64,000 bases of DNA from Torreya grandis (taxonomy: Eukaryota > Streptophyta > Pinopsida > Cupressales > Taxaceae). The notes under the pieces were generated by a model. It was not told the origin of the DNA. It did no database searches and saw only the letters and a program-made list of their open reading frames with translations. Made by a program: the position numbers and the translations under genes. Where the stretch lies: contig JARHVA010000021.1 of the NCBI GenBank assembly GCA_037957365.1, positions 1,431,001 to 1,495,000 of the forward strand, written 5' to 3'. Below are positions 33,712-46,179 of the stretch, piece after piece; the first letter of the stretch is position 1, and each line of letters opens with the position of its first letter.

Positions 33712-36700
33712 TGTTGTAACCAAATCTTGCACCCTAGAGGCGGTTGTTCAAGTCTACTCTAAGATTTGAGCAACATTGGAATACCTCTAGCCCTGTGAGT
33801 TGCCTATAGTAGAGGTAGACCTCTAGGTTTAAGTGCTAGCTCCTTGAATTTACCTTTAAGTGCTAGCTCCTTGAATTTACCTTTAAGTGCTTATCACCTA
33901 TACTACTGATTATTTGTGAGAAAAAAGATAGAAGTATGCATGAAAGAAGGCTACTCTAAGGGGGTGATACACCATAAGGATTTCCACAATGCTATCATAC
34001 TTCTTTCTCTAAGAAACAAGACCTACAACACTAGCTTCAAAGTCTTAAGATGTTCTAACATTAGTATTTCAATATCGAGGTGATATGCATGAGACAATTC
34101 AAGGTAAGAGGACCAGAGGTCAGATTGTAGACTCTAAGAACACTTGAAGGAAGCCAAACACACTAACTACACTCTATATGACTTGTTAGAATGAGAACTT
34201 CTTGCACAAGACATGAAAGGACAAGGAGAAGTAAAGATAGAAGCTTATCACTAGACCTCACCATTCATCACTTTGCACACTTAGACAAGATGTTTGTGAA
34301 CTCAAAGCAAGATTGCATAATTATTCAAAGACAAGGTGCAACATCAAACCAACAGGGCTTCACCATACATGGTGTGGAATTAGATACAAGAGCCAAAATG
34401 GCTAATCCTTATAGAATGTGAAAGAGGAGAGAGAAGAATGAAGTTCAAGAATCACTCAAACAAGTGTCAAGTTGAGAGTTACATTGCAGGGGAATAGAAT
34501 ATGGAACAAACCATGCAAGGTCTCTTTGGACAAATGTCCCTCAGAAGCATCAAACTCCCCAGACTTGGCATAGAGGTCTCTTTGTTGGCTTCTTGAAACT
34601 GCTTTCATCATTGGCTTCTCTTGAACGCTCCACAACAAACTAGGAACAAATGACATGATTGCACTGTGAAGGGGGGGTTAGAAACAGGGTCCAACATACA
34701 TTGAATATGTCAGTAATCATCAATCTTCTTCTGGATAAGTGTTCCCATTGTCTGTAGTCATAATCACTCTTCTTTCACTCATCCTTCACACTTGGCACCA
34801 AGGTGGTCTTTAGTTTCTCAAACCAATCCATATAGGGGATGATGTGACACTTGTAAAGAGTCCTGTATTTAGATCCATCAAGCATACCTTAAAAGGCCTC
34901 CCAATTGAAGTTATCACCTTCTCACTTGATCACTTTTCATTCACCATGCCAGTTTGGACTGCTTGAAGTGAAGGTGCATGCAGAGGTACTTGTATGCTCT
35001 TTTGAAGCAAGAAATGGATATGAGTTAGGCTAGGTCTCATTCTATCTCCCAAAGTGATTCCCATCTTTCAACTCTTCCTTGAACCTATAAAACATCAAAA
35101 ACTGTCAAGAAAAGCCATTTTGTACCCTGTCCGTACAAATAGGGTACAAGTCAACCTAATGGGAAAGAGCCTTGGGGAGTCCTTTGCAAGTTAAAATCAG
35201 TTCCCTGACCAAACTAGCTCATTTGGATGCCTTTTTTTCAACTTCTTCCCAATCGGGTCATTAACAAGGGTTTTGAGTGGTTTTACCCCTTAAGGATTGT
35301 TCATAAGAGTTTAACGTTGAACTTATGAACAAATTCCAAGAAATGCAAGTTTAGGACCCTCTCCAACATATCCTAACTCCTCAGGCTCCCATGCTAAGCA
35401 TCCATATTGTTGTGAGCTTTCAAACTTAGCCTCTCGAACTCTCCTTTGCATTCGGTGCACCCTGTCATGTTCTTGAGCCAAGAAATGATCTCTCTGTGAC
35501 CTCCTCTGCAAACCAAAGGCTTTGACACACCTTATAACTCCCCATGAATATGTTCCAATGCTTTGGAAGATTCCTCTAGTGTTAGAAGTGACATTAGACC
35601 CTTTTGGGCATTAGGCCTAGTCTAAGCCTAGTGGACTTTGACTGTGCTTGGCTCCTCACAACCACCTTTGAGTGGTTTGTCATGACTGAAAGACCTTTTG
35701 TATGTTTGTCCATGTCCAACACAACTCATTGCATCCTTCTGCAAGGTTTGCACAGTCTTCAAGTCATCTCTTAACCTTTCTCTCACCAAGCCTGCAGGAT
35801 ATATACTTCTGGGAGTGCCCTCTGTCTGAGACAGAACAAGGGGCACTTCCCCTATTGTCCCAGGCAAAATGATGATAAGAGGGGCTTGGTCAAGTTATGG
35901 GGACCCTCTGTACAAAGTTGCAAGGTTGGATCACATCAATAGCATCTCCAATTCTTCAGAACTCTAAGGCAGACTACTTAAACTCATTGACTGTGTAGGG
36001 TTTATGTGTATGGACTGTAGGTTGCATGTTAGACCCCTTTTTTGCCTTGTTTCCATTTGGTGAGCATCAAGTGATATGTTTATCATCATTTCCAAGGTGC
36101 TCTTAGACATGTCAACACTTCACAACTTCGCCAAACTCTTCATTATATACCTTCTATTTTACAGGCCTAATTGGCAAGTCAATTGTGTATTGTGTTTCCC
36201 CTTAGAAAAGGGGATGCCTATAGGTGAACCTTGCATATTAGACCTTGTGTCTCATGGTTTAAGACCTACTTGAAGTTATCAAGGATTTGGACTTGTCACT
36301 GCCCACAAGTCTAGTTCACATCCAAGTTGCATACCTCTTAGTATATAGTTAGTACATGGCTCAGTTGCAGGTGGTCACTTTGGTAACAAGGGACACCTGT
36401 AGGATGTTATGCACAATCCATCTCGTGTTTAGGCTTCCTTGGAATCTTTTAGCTTCATTGAGTTGGTGAACATACTCATAGCATGCCTAGAGCATGAAAG
36501 CAACATTCAGCCTTTAGGTTCTATTATGTTACCTTTCTTTGAAACTTGTAGGTGTACTTTCTTGGGCTAAAAGGAGGTCTTGTAGATTGTGATATGAGTT
36601 GAAACCCTAGATTTTAACTCCCTCAACTTTTCCCCAAGTTATTAGTACCATCCTCAACTCTAATAAGGACACTTACCGTGAGGACATGCTCCTATATTGC

Positions 36701-38539
36701 CACTTTGAACTGTAAGGTCACTTGAAGTTCAAAGTACTGTAGTAAACACTGAAAAAGTGCAGTGAAAGAATGCATGAATTGGGAGCCCTCTAGCATCACA
36801 CTATTGGCCAAACCACTCACTCTCTTTTGCAAGGCATCATTCCTATGATAGGGCTACATGATGGAGTCACTTAGTCTTGTTGAGACCTCTTGCCACACTA
36901 CTCCATGATGGCACCAAATATGGCCAAGCCTCTGATTTGGAGTTTTTAAGGTAATGAATTCTTGAAACTCATTCTCCACATATGAACGTGACTCCTCAAG
37001 TCTGCTTGCCACTTTATGGCTTCAACATGGTTCTTATGACATTTTTCAACTCCTCAAACTCTATGAAGCTCTCAAAACATGTCTAAACACTAGCACTCCA
37101 AATGCTCAGACCTCTGTGGAGATCTGTAGGTGTACACACAGTAGCAGAGAAGGGCAGTGAAGGTGGAACATGGACACTGTGCATAGTGTATGGTTTTCCA
37201 ACCAGTTGTAGTCCTTCTCAAAATCTTCAAGTGGATCCTTACAACCTTGAAGGACTTGAAACTAATCTTAATGTTCTCATTTCAACATGATTAGCCTTCT
37301 GTTGGGCCCCTGTAGGTGTCCATCAATGGTGCAGGACTGTGTATATAGGAGAAACTAGTTATCACAGTCATTCATATGTCATTTGAGAGCTTAGCTTGAT
37401 TGCTTATATTCCAAGAGTGTGTTCAACCTCTTGAAACTCCTTACATCTCCATGAATGTTCTCAAAACCTTCATACACCTCATTCACTTGACTGTGTATGA
37501 CAATCTTGTAGAAAGTTGACTGTGCTAACATGTTCTTTGATTGTGATCTCCATGTGAAACCTTTGATACTGAGCCTTGCAAGGAAAGTGATTGCTATGAC
37601 TTTTGAGGGGTGTAGACATCATATCCACTTATGCTTGAAACCACTACAGGAAAGGAAAACCTCTGTAGTTGATGAACATGCCTGCAACTTAGCAATGAAG
37701 CTCCTAACTGACAAACTGAAATATTTTGCTCCTCAACTCACCTTCAAACATAAAATCAAAGATGGAAACCATGAAAGGACGTCCACAACTCTTAGAATCA
37801 ATTTCATCCATTGGTTTGTACGGACTAGCTTAGACAAGGAGAAAACCTGTAGGGTGTAGGGATTAGCATGCAGAAAGGAACAATAAACTTCTAAAGAAGG
37901 TTCATGAAGCATAGGCAACCAATCTTTGAACACCTGCCATGAATGTGAAGTAGACTAAGTGTACTAACACCCCACAAGAGTATTTGATCTGAAATCTCTC
38001 CTACTTGTCGTATCGTGAGGAAACCTTTTGACCAATTTTGCATGCCAAGAAGAGCGATAAAGGAGCAGAGTGGTTTTGGGCCAATTTTGAGATTTCCAAA
38101 GTAGATCAAACGTGGAAGTAAGTTCAGGGAAGTTGAAGAGCCACTGTAGAAATGTGCCACATGTGACACTCCTTTAGAAGCTGTACAACTGCGAAAACCT
38201 AATCTTTTCTAACTGTTTTCTTGATTTGACTTAATACTTGCAAGTTTTTCAGTTAGTACTGACATGACTGACAATAAATTGACATAGAGAATGTTGAGGG
38301 ACAATTTAGAACATTTGTCTACCAAGGAAAACCATACAACCTTCATTAGTGACTCAAATATGACTCTTAAGTGACATGGAATGACTTAGGACTAAATTTG
38401 ACTATGACCAAGGTTAATAGCATATCAAATGACATCAAAGGGACCATGACACACCCTATAACATCCTAATAGACCCCTATATCAATTTTTGTACTATAGG
38501 GGGTTGACCCATTTTGACTTGTGGTCAAAATAGTCAACA
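33712..38539 (-). mobile_element. Element H: 4.8-kb TG..CA insertion, candidate giant solo LTR
   Basis: It is bounded by the exact 5-bp duplication CTTAC (33707-33711 and 38540-38544). Its ends read TGTTGTAACC and TAGTCAACA on the plus strand, giving LTR-style TGTTG..CAACA ends in either orientation. The element G RNase H frame (FINSQGK, then KLNQNYMKW) stops and restarts exactly at the duplicated bases. I found no internal direct repeat that would serve as a second LTR, no primer-binding site and no recognisable gag or pol. Frames at 35628-35867 (minus) and 37530-37859 (plus) are unrecognised. Strand is assumed from the GATTTGGTTACAACA end. Confidence 0.8.
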
Positions 38540-38544
38540 CTTAC

Positions 38545-41530
38545 CTTGGCTGTTTATGAATTGCAATACATGATGATTCGAGTACAACACAAATTCCTTG
38601 GGCAACAAATAATGCCTCCACTTCTTGAGAGTTTGTACTAACATAAAATTCTTGATCATATACATAATACTTCTGCTTTGCTCTATTCATCTTCTCACTA
38701 AAGTAAACAACGGGCTTACCTTCTTGACTCTAAATTGCTCCCATGGCTGTCCCATCGGCATCAAAATCAACCTGAAATACCGTGTTGAAATCCGACAATG
38801 TCAACAACGGCTGTTTTGTTGCTCCTTTCTTCAAAATTTGAAAACTCTCTTCTGCTGTCACAGTTCACTCAAACTTCTTTTTATCACCCTTAGCCCTTCA
38901 TATTTTCTATGATGGGTGCACATATACCACTGAAGGTTCTAATCAATCCCCTATAGAAACTTGCTAACCAATGAAAGCTTCTAGCTTCAAACATGCCTTT
39001 AGGTGATGGCTATTCAACAATTTCTCTCATCTTCTCGGGGTTCATTTTCAACCCTTCATGTGAGATTACAAATCCCAAATAGATCAGTTGTTCCCTCATG
39101 AAGCTACACTTCTTCAAGTTGACTCGCAACTTCTACTTCAATCTTTGCAATACCAACCTCAAATGCAACAAATGCTCTTCTTTTTATGAGTGAAATTGAA
39201 ATTGCCATTCAAATAAACAATGACAAACTTACGTAAATAATTTTTCAGCACTTCATTCATGAGTCTCATGAATGTACTAGGTGCATTTGACAATCCGAAT
39301 GGCATAACAAGCTGCTCATACAACCCATCTTTCTTCTTGAATGCGGTTTTCCATACATCACTCTCTAATTTTGTTTTGGTGGTATGCACTCTTCAAATCA
39401 ATCTTTATGAAGTACCTTGCTCCACTCAAACAATCCATCAAGTCATCCATCTTTGGCATTGAAAATCTATACTTGATAGTGATCTTGTTAATTTCTCTAG
39501 AATTCGTACACATACACCAATCTCCACTCTTCTTAGGTGCCAATACTGTTGGAACAATATATGGGCTTAAACTTTTCCTTATTCAACTCTTGTCCAAAAG
39601 CTCATTTACTTGACTCTTCACTTCCTCATTTTCCATAGGCGTTAACCTATATGCTGCCTTATTTGGAAAACTAGATCCAGGCACTAGATCCATATGGTGA
39701 CTAATGCATCTCATGGATGACAGTTCATTCGACAAATATTTTGAAACTCTATTAGCAAACTAAACCAACAAATTCTGTACTTCTAAAGGAATTTCACTTG
39801 CCTTGTTTGTGATTACAACTTGCATTGGTTTGGGGATGCAAACAAAACGAGTCTTCTCCTTGTTTGCTTTCTTCCAAAATTACTTATTGGAAACCAACAA
39901 AACCTTAGGGCTGTTGTCCATCTCTTCTCGTTTCCTTTCATGGACTCAATGTGAACCTCATGCCATTCTAAACAAGTGTGTAGGTGTTTGCTCCACCATC
40001 AAGCACAACCTTTGTATCAAATTGCCACGGTCTTCCCAACATCACATGACATACATCCATGGGCATTATGTCACACAACACTACATCTCTGTAAGACCCA
40101 ATATGAAAACTAACTATACATTGCTTATTTTAATTTACCAACACTCGATGACGCTTAAGCAACCATGAAACCTTGTATGGATTGGGACGCACAATTCTTT
40201 TCAGCCCAAGCTTCTCTACCATTTCTTTTGAAACCAAATTATTTGTGCTACCACTATCAATAATAACTTTGCAAAACTTACCTCTTGCTTTGAAAATTGT
40301 CTTGAAAAAAAATTCTTTCTTTGCATTGGTTCATCTTCTTCCATGGTTGGTTTCAACATTATTTTTTGCATTATCAAAGCTTCACCATGCTTCGATTTCT
40401 CCATGTGAGTTGGAGATGCAACACTTTCTTCATCTGCACGAACAAGATAATTGCTTGCTTCATTTCTCTTACTGCTGTTCTGAAATGCTTTAGAACATTT
40501 AAAAACTCTATGCCCCACATCTCCACATTTAAAGCACTCACCCATGAGTGCTCTACCTCTTCCCTTCCAAAGTATCCTCTTCCTCTTTTGGTTTGATTCT
40601 GATTTTGTGAAGTGCTTGCTTCATCTTCATGAGTATGCTGCCCTCTACCATTATTTGTTTGCTCACTTTGGCCTCTCCCTATTGAAGATCTTCCTCTACC
40701 TCTAGATGTGTTCTATTGCCTTCTAGACAACTTTTCCTCTGCCTTAAATGCACATTGATAAGCTTCTTGCACTGCTTTCAACTTAAACATTCCAAATTCA
40801 TCTTAAATGGAAGTCCAAAGTTTATTTACATATGTTGGTATTTTCTCTTGATCATCTTCCATATGACCAACTCTAATGGTGGGCTTGTAGAACTCCTCTA
40901 TGTACTCCTCCACACTGAACTCCCTTTGTCTCAAATTTTGCAAATTTTTGAACAAACTTAGCTAATAATCAGAAGGTATAAATTTGCCTTTTAGCTTTGC
41001 GATCATTCCATCGCAAGTATTGATTTGATCTTTGCCTCTTCTTTCTCTTTCCAATTGCACATGATCCCACCATAAGGATGCATGTACCTTCAGCTTGGTG
41101 CATTCAAACTTCACTCTCTTGGTGTCCTTCATTGACTTGTCGTCAAAATACATTTTCAGCTCTGTGATCCAATCAATAAGATCCTCAATGCTCAAGCTTC
41201 CTCCATAGCAAGGGGTGTCCAACTTTGGTTTGCTTCCCATATTTACAATAGCTTTCAGAAATATATATTCAGGTTCATCCACAATCTCCTCCACTTGAAT
41301 CTATAGAGTTACTCCTTTGTCATCACTTACATTAGCGATTGTAGTTTCCCTCCTTTGTGCAGTCTCCATTGCATTCAATCTCACTTGGATACCTTTCAAC
41401 ATCTCTACCAATCTGCAACTCTAAGTGCCTTTCCTCCTCTAGGAAGATTTCCTCTCTATGCCGTATCTTGATAACAATACAAGATTTTCTTTCACAACCT
41501 ACAAATGACTCAACAAGAGCCTCACACAAT
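38545..41530 (-). pseudogene. Element G gag, protease, reverse transcriptase and RNase H pseudogene
   Basis: From right to left on the minus strand: gag N-terminal coil at 41332-41530; gag core at 40730-41294 (LKVHASLWWDHV, then SVEEYIEEFYK); Arg/Gly-rich linker; intact CCHC knuckle at about 40492-40539 (CFKCGDVGHRVFKC); protease at about 40130-40290 with Asp-Ser-Gly-Ser readable; and reverse transcriptase at about 39160-39560 ([35 protein letters not shown]). The polymerase site reads Tyr-Leu-Asn-Gly, not Tyr-Leu-Asp-Asp, so activity is lost. RNase H follows to 38545 (WRHYLLPKEFVLY), where element H interrupts. Gag is less broken than pol. Confidence 0.87.
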
Positions 41531-41551
41531 CAACCTAGCAAGGCAGACTTT

Positions 41552-41565
41552 GCTTTGATACCAAT
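41552..41565 (-). other. Element G primer-binding site
   Basis: The minus strand reads ATTGGTATCAAAGC, one base different from the iMet-type site, three bases from the right LTR. Confidence 0.8.
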
Positions 41566-41568
41566 TAA

Positions 41569-42375
41569 TGGAGATGGGAATGAGGGCCAAGTGAATGGCT
41601 GCCTTACTCCCCAACAGATGTTACAATCACTTTCTCAAGGACACACACACAAACACAAGATCTCATAAAGGAATCCAAAACACACTCTTTATTTAATGAG
41701 CAACAATATTACAAAGATCTACTCACACACACCAACTCTTCCCCCTACTGACTATGAAGAAGACATTACACTCAGTTTCATGACTGGCTCTTATGAACAT
41801 ACGTCACTCTTGCAAGCTCTTAGCTCTTGGTTCTGCTTCTCTCTGTCTCTAATCTAAAGTCAGGTCTCTCTCAGCTCTGCTCTTTTGGAGTTGGAACTCT
41901 CTTCTCCCAACTTGCTTATCTTTCCCAATTGACTTCAACTCTTGTTCCAAAATTGATCTAAATCTGTTTGCCTAACACTGACATTCTGCAAGCCTCTTTG
42001 AGCTCCCTCAATCCTGGAAAACGGTCCACACGTCATGTTCTTCAGTTTTGGGCATCTACTTTACCCATGTTTTTGCTGTGGGTGAAACTGCTGGTTAATG
42101 CAGATCAATGGTTTTGAAACTGCCACCTGCATTAAGCGGCAGTTTCGTCACCGTCAAAAAAGGGGTCATTTGACCTCTGGGAGATGACTAAAACCGTCCC
42201 TTCATCACTTTTCAGACATGCTGAACTTTTGATGATATTCTCAGGATTGTTGTTGAACTTCCTCCATGTGCAGTGATGATTGACGAGTCACACAAACACA
42301 AATGTATGCATGCAAGAACCAAAGCCTATGTTTTTGGGTGATGCAAAATTGTTTGTGAATCTTGGTACTCCTGCA
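41569..42375 (-). repeat. Element G 5' LTR
   Basis: In minus orientation it begins TGCAGGAGTACC and ends CATCTCCA next to the primer-binding site. It aligns with 30444-31345. Confidence 0.82.
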
Positions 42376-42666
42376 TTAAGGAAAATCAATTTAATATAAA
42401 GCCCATTACTTTTTAATGTTATTGTTTATGATGAAAAATAAGATTTGAGACCTTTCTTTCAAAATAAAAAATAAATGCCTTTCATGGAATCTGTCTAGCA
42501 TATTTTATCATTTGCTTCATTACAGCTTTAGTATTTAAACATTACTCTAGAAAATCATTCCCTTTTTTCCAGCATTGTAAAATCTTTGGTTTTTATACCT
42601 TACAGCTTCTGTACTTGAAAATTGTAGCATTCACTGAATAAAGTAATGAATCTTGACTTTGGGCAG

Positions 42667-42773
42667 GAAAAAACTCTGAATATCGAATACATACTAGCAG
42701 TGGTTCCTCCTAAGCAGGAAGAGCCATGGTTACATAATGATTGGGTCAGCGCAGTTGATGGTTCTTATTCCAG
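42667..42773 (+). CDS. WDR12: WDR12 exon 3 (end of NLE domain, linker to WD40)
   Basis: This 107-nt exon starts in phase 0 after TTGGGCAG and ends in phase 2 before GTCTGT. It encodes EKTLNIEYILAVVPPKQEEP and then WLHNDWVSAVDGSYS. The LNIEYI..VVPP strand closes the NLE domain, and HNDWVSAVDGS is the strongly conserved entry into the first WD40 blade of WDR12. Most family members read LEIEYIKAV and PRKEEEPSLHDDW at these places, so the match is clear. It lies alone between two transposon-filled introns, yet the frame and both splice sites are intact, which indicates continuing selection. Confidence 0.93.
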
Positions 42774-43652
42774 GTCTGTGTAACTTTTTTCTAATTTCTA
42801 AAATCAGCTTAAATATACTGGGGAACGAATGAATTTTTAACTAGATTAGTCATTAACAATGTAGTTCTTCACAGACAACTGTAACATATTCGTGTCTACT
42901 TTTGTTGGTAAGGAACATAATACATTCAAGATTTAGCCATCTTATAAATTTCTGAATATTTGGGTAACACGGTCTTTATGTTTCTGGACATGATGGCTGA
43001 ATTAAAAAATAAAATGTTCTATTCCCCAACCTTGTGGATGAATTAAAAAATGGAAGATATAATGTAATGTTTCGATTGTTATAGAGGTTAAATTATGATT
43101 CCCTATGGCTGGATATCCATACAATAAAGTGAACAAAAAAATTGCAGTAGACCAGGAGCAGCTGTCGTGCCTTAACTTGGATGTGCACCATTACAACCAG
43201 CAGAGTTTTTAAAATTCTCTTGAAATTGCAGAAAAATTCCAAAATTTATAAGTTTTAGGTCCAGGCAAGAAACTTGCATGAAAACTCGTGTGGAGAGTTT
43301 ACAGTAAAAACTCACAAGTCTGTCCTGTAAACTCACCAACAGCTGCATAATAACAGTCAGTGATAAAAAATATATTTTTTCCCTTTTACATTCATTCTTA
43401 TGCTATTTTCTGCTCTGCATTATACTACTTTCTAAAACTAATAGAAAATATACCTGTAAGTTATTCATTTCTTATGATTTAACAATATTTAACATGCTAT
43501 TTAAGTTTATTTTATGAATTTATGTTTTTTTAAATTTGCCGAGATTTTTATGAATCTGAGTCAAAATTTTGGGCTGCTAGTTAATTGCCAAGTACGAGTT
43601 TTTGAACTATGACAACTGGAATCATAAAATAATTTCATGCAATGCCTTTTTT

Positions 43653-44201
43653 CCTAAGTAGCCGATCCTGATATTGTACGGATATGGATACATGATTTGG
43701 GTACACGGATATGACAATTTTGCTTTTGGGTCTAGATACGTTTTTAAAAATGGCCATGCAAAAATATTTATAAAATATTATAAAGTATATAGCCAAATAA
43801 GCAAAATTAACCACATAATATGCAGAGTAAACAAAATAAGTTAAATATCACAAAACATATTGATAATTTAATGCCAAATGTCATGATATTCAGTGGTCAA
43901 ACTTACATTAGTCTTAGAACAAGTACATAGTTAAAATTTTACAATGCATGGACAAAAATCAAGACAACTTAGCATATTCATTATATTCATATTGGTGTTC
44001 AATGTCTTCATCGAGAGCATCATCGAGAGCATGTTCAATGTCTTCATCGAGAGTATCTTAGTATCCAAGACATATCCGAGAGTATCCAAAGGGGCTCTTG
44101 ACGTTTTCTAGATGTATCTAGGTAGGATCAAATTAGGATCTGTTTTGGCCTAGTATCATGTCAGTATCTAGGACCCTATACAAAAATATCCAACAACATA
44201 G
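43653..44201. mobile_element. 549-bp hAT deletion derivative
   Basis: It is flanked by the identical 8-mer CCTTTTTT (43645-43652 and 44202-44209). The left end is CCTAAGTAGCCGATCC and the reverse-complemented right end CTATGTTGTTGGATA. The left half aligns with the terminal 300 bp of hAT copy 1 (e.g. TAAATAACCACAAAACATA-type blocks, ACAAGTACA, GCATATTCAT). The duplication is low-complexity, so borders carry some doubt. Confidence 0.65.
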
Positions 44202-45097
44202 CCTTTTTTTTGTTCTTATTGACATCGTCACTAGTTTTTCTTCCTTTGATTGTTCATACTTTATATATATTTAAATAACGAATCCTAGTTTTGTTTCACA
44301 TTGCTAGCTAATGTTATGTTCCCAACTGTATTTGGCTACACCTACATTGCTAATACGGATATAGGGACTAGAATTGGATATGTGGATACATGGATTTTTA
44401 TGGGGGCTTGGATACGTTTTTGGATAAGGCTGTACAAAAATATATATTTAAATTAAAAAATATAGCCATATAAGCAAATTAACGACATAATATGCACAGA
44501 GGAAGCAAAATAAGTTAAATAACCACAAAACATACTCATAATTCAATGCCGAATATCATAATATTCAATGGTTGAACTTAGATTAGTTTGATAACAAGTA
44601 CACAGTGCAAATGTTACAATGTATGGGCAAAATTAAAGACAAATCAGCATATTCATGATTCACTATATTCATTTTCGTCTTTGGCTGCGATCTCATCATC
44701 ACCATTTGGTTCATTAAAACCACAAGTAGCAACAATGCCACTCCCACTAGCTCCACTGTGCAGGTCGTGTGAAGTACCATCTAGCTCCGTGTCAAGCAAT
44801 GAAAGGTAGGCAACATTGGTATCCAAGTCAATAGTCTTTGGGCCCACATCCCGACACTTTGTTGCCCCTAGTAATTAGGTTGTTTGTGTGGGAGAAAACG
44901 CAAGTTGGAATGCACAAACCAAATCCTTCGCCTTTTTTGTTGCCAACTTATTGCACTTAATTGAGTGGATAAAACTGTAGGTACCCCAATTCTACTCAGC
45001 TGAGGAGGAACTTGCAACCTATTGAGGCAAGCCGCAAGGTCAATTAGAATTTATAAAAGTAAAAAGTTAAAACAAAATGTCAAAAAGAAGGGTATAG

Positions 45098-45261
45098 TGT
45101 TAAATATTGTAAAGACTTAACTACTTATTAGTGAAAGCCTAACTAATAACTTCTGTAACCTCCTTGTAACCAATTTTGGATTGCACAAATAAGATCTTGT
45201 ACTGATCACAAAACATCAAGTGCATCAAGTGCTTTCAATCATCTTTTCTCATTTGCTAACA
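45098..45261 (+). repeat. Element C 5' LTR
   Basis: 164 bp, TG..CA ends, directly before the primer-binding site. Confidence 0.93.
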
Positions 45262-45262
45262 G

Positions 45263-45275
45263 TGGTATCAGAGCC
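45263..45275 (+). other. Element C primer-binding site
   Basis: TGGTATCAGAGCC, an exact iMet-type site one base after the LTR. Confidence 0.9.
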
Positions 45276-46179
45276 ACCACTCGAGGAAGCCAGAAAGGTA
45301 TGGGTGATTCGTTCGAGGAAATCGTGGTGTTAGGGTACGAGCGGAGGAGGAAGAGAAGATAGAGATTTGCATAGATCGTGAAGGTTTGCGAGTTGAAGTT
45401 GTAGACAGGTAGTCATGTTGAGGACGTCTGCAGCTAGCACGAAGTCGAGGGTTTCGGTTTGTGGAAACCCAACGCGAGCACACAAAGGTCGTGGAATCAC
45501 GTGAGCAGTCTCGGTAGAAAACAGGGACGATTCAACATAGTTAAACGGAACAAAGTTTGCAGAGGTCATGAAAGGAAGCTTCGAAGTAGGAGTTGTGGGA
45601 ATCTCGTGGAAGAAACAGTCACGTTTTGAGAAATTGCATAAGGCAAAAATCTGTCACAATCGTCGAGGGTTTACGACACGCAGTAGAAGACTCGTTGAAA
45701 GTTCATAGTCATCGAGGGTTTCTTTGACGCTGTGGAAGATAATAAGCTCATAGTCGCGAAGGAGATCAAGGGTTTTCTACATTTCACACGTTGCAGGAGA
45801 AAAACGACGCGAAGATACGTGGGTTTTTCACAGTCGAGAGCATAAAATAAACAGTGACGAAGGGCTTCTAAGGACACAACGACACAGGCAGAAGGACATG
45901 AGGGCAAGGCCAATGCTAGACAAGTTCCATGATGGGCACGTGCAGTAGACGTGTGATAAAACACAAGGTCGAGGGTTTAATACATTCACCAAATGGCTTG
46001 AACATCTGTAGTCGAGGAAGGTTGGAAATTTGCAGTCACAATAAATTCTTGTGAGTTTACCATTTGTTTCGGTTTTTTAAAACATATATTTTTTCAAAAA
46101 ATAATAATAATAAAAAAAATTATAGTTCAATTTTTGCGGGAATATTTTATTGGTTAAAAATAATTTTTCAGAGTGAAAA
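45276..46179 (+). other. Element C leader, CpG-rich, with repeated TCGAGGGTTT motif
   Basis: A 0.9-kb untranslated leader. It is much richer in CG dinucleotides than surrounding intron DNA. The word TCGAGGGTTT occurs at about 45444, 45662, 45711 and 45969, with a variant near 45765. Confidence 0.6.

Larger units (their letters stand above)
30444..42375 (-). mobile_element. Element G: Ty3/gypsy chromovirus on the minus strand, interrupted by H and I
   Basis: LTR-like direct repeats at about 30444-31345 and 41569-42375 flank a minus-strand gag-protease-RT-RNase H-integrase-chromodomain series. The minus-strand primer-binding site (ATTGGTATCAAAGC, plus 41552-41565) adjoins the right LTR, fixing the orientation. 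The LTR start (TGCAGGAGTACC, later GCATCACCCAAAAAC) and the protein order match element A, so A and G belong to one chromovirus lineage. H (33712-38539) splits the RNase H region and I (31533-32228) splits the chromodomain. The left border is approximate and I found no clean target duplication. Confidence 0.87.
20521..42666 (+). other. WDR12: WDR12 intron 2 (22.1 kb)
   Basis: A phase-0 intron with a GTAATT donor and a TTGGGCAG acceptor. It contains two hAT-type inverted-repeat elements, LTR element D, gag debris, and chromovirus G, itself interrupted twice. Confidence 0.85.

Noticed and set aside
37530..37859. A 109-codon gene inside element H
   Set aside because: No recognisable domain, no conserved context, and it lies within an inserted noncoding mobile segment; chance is more likely.
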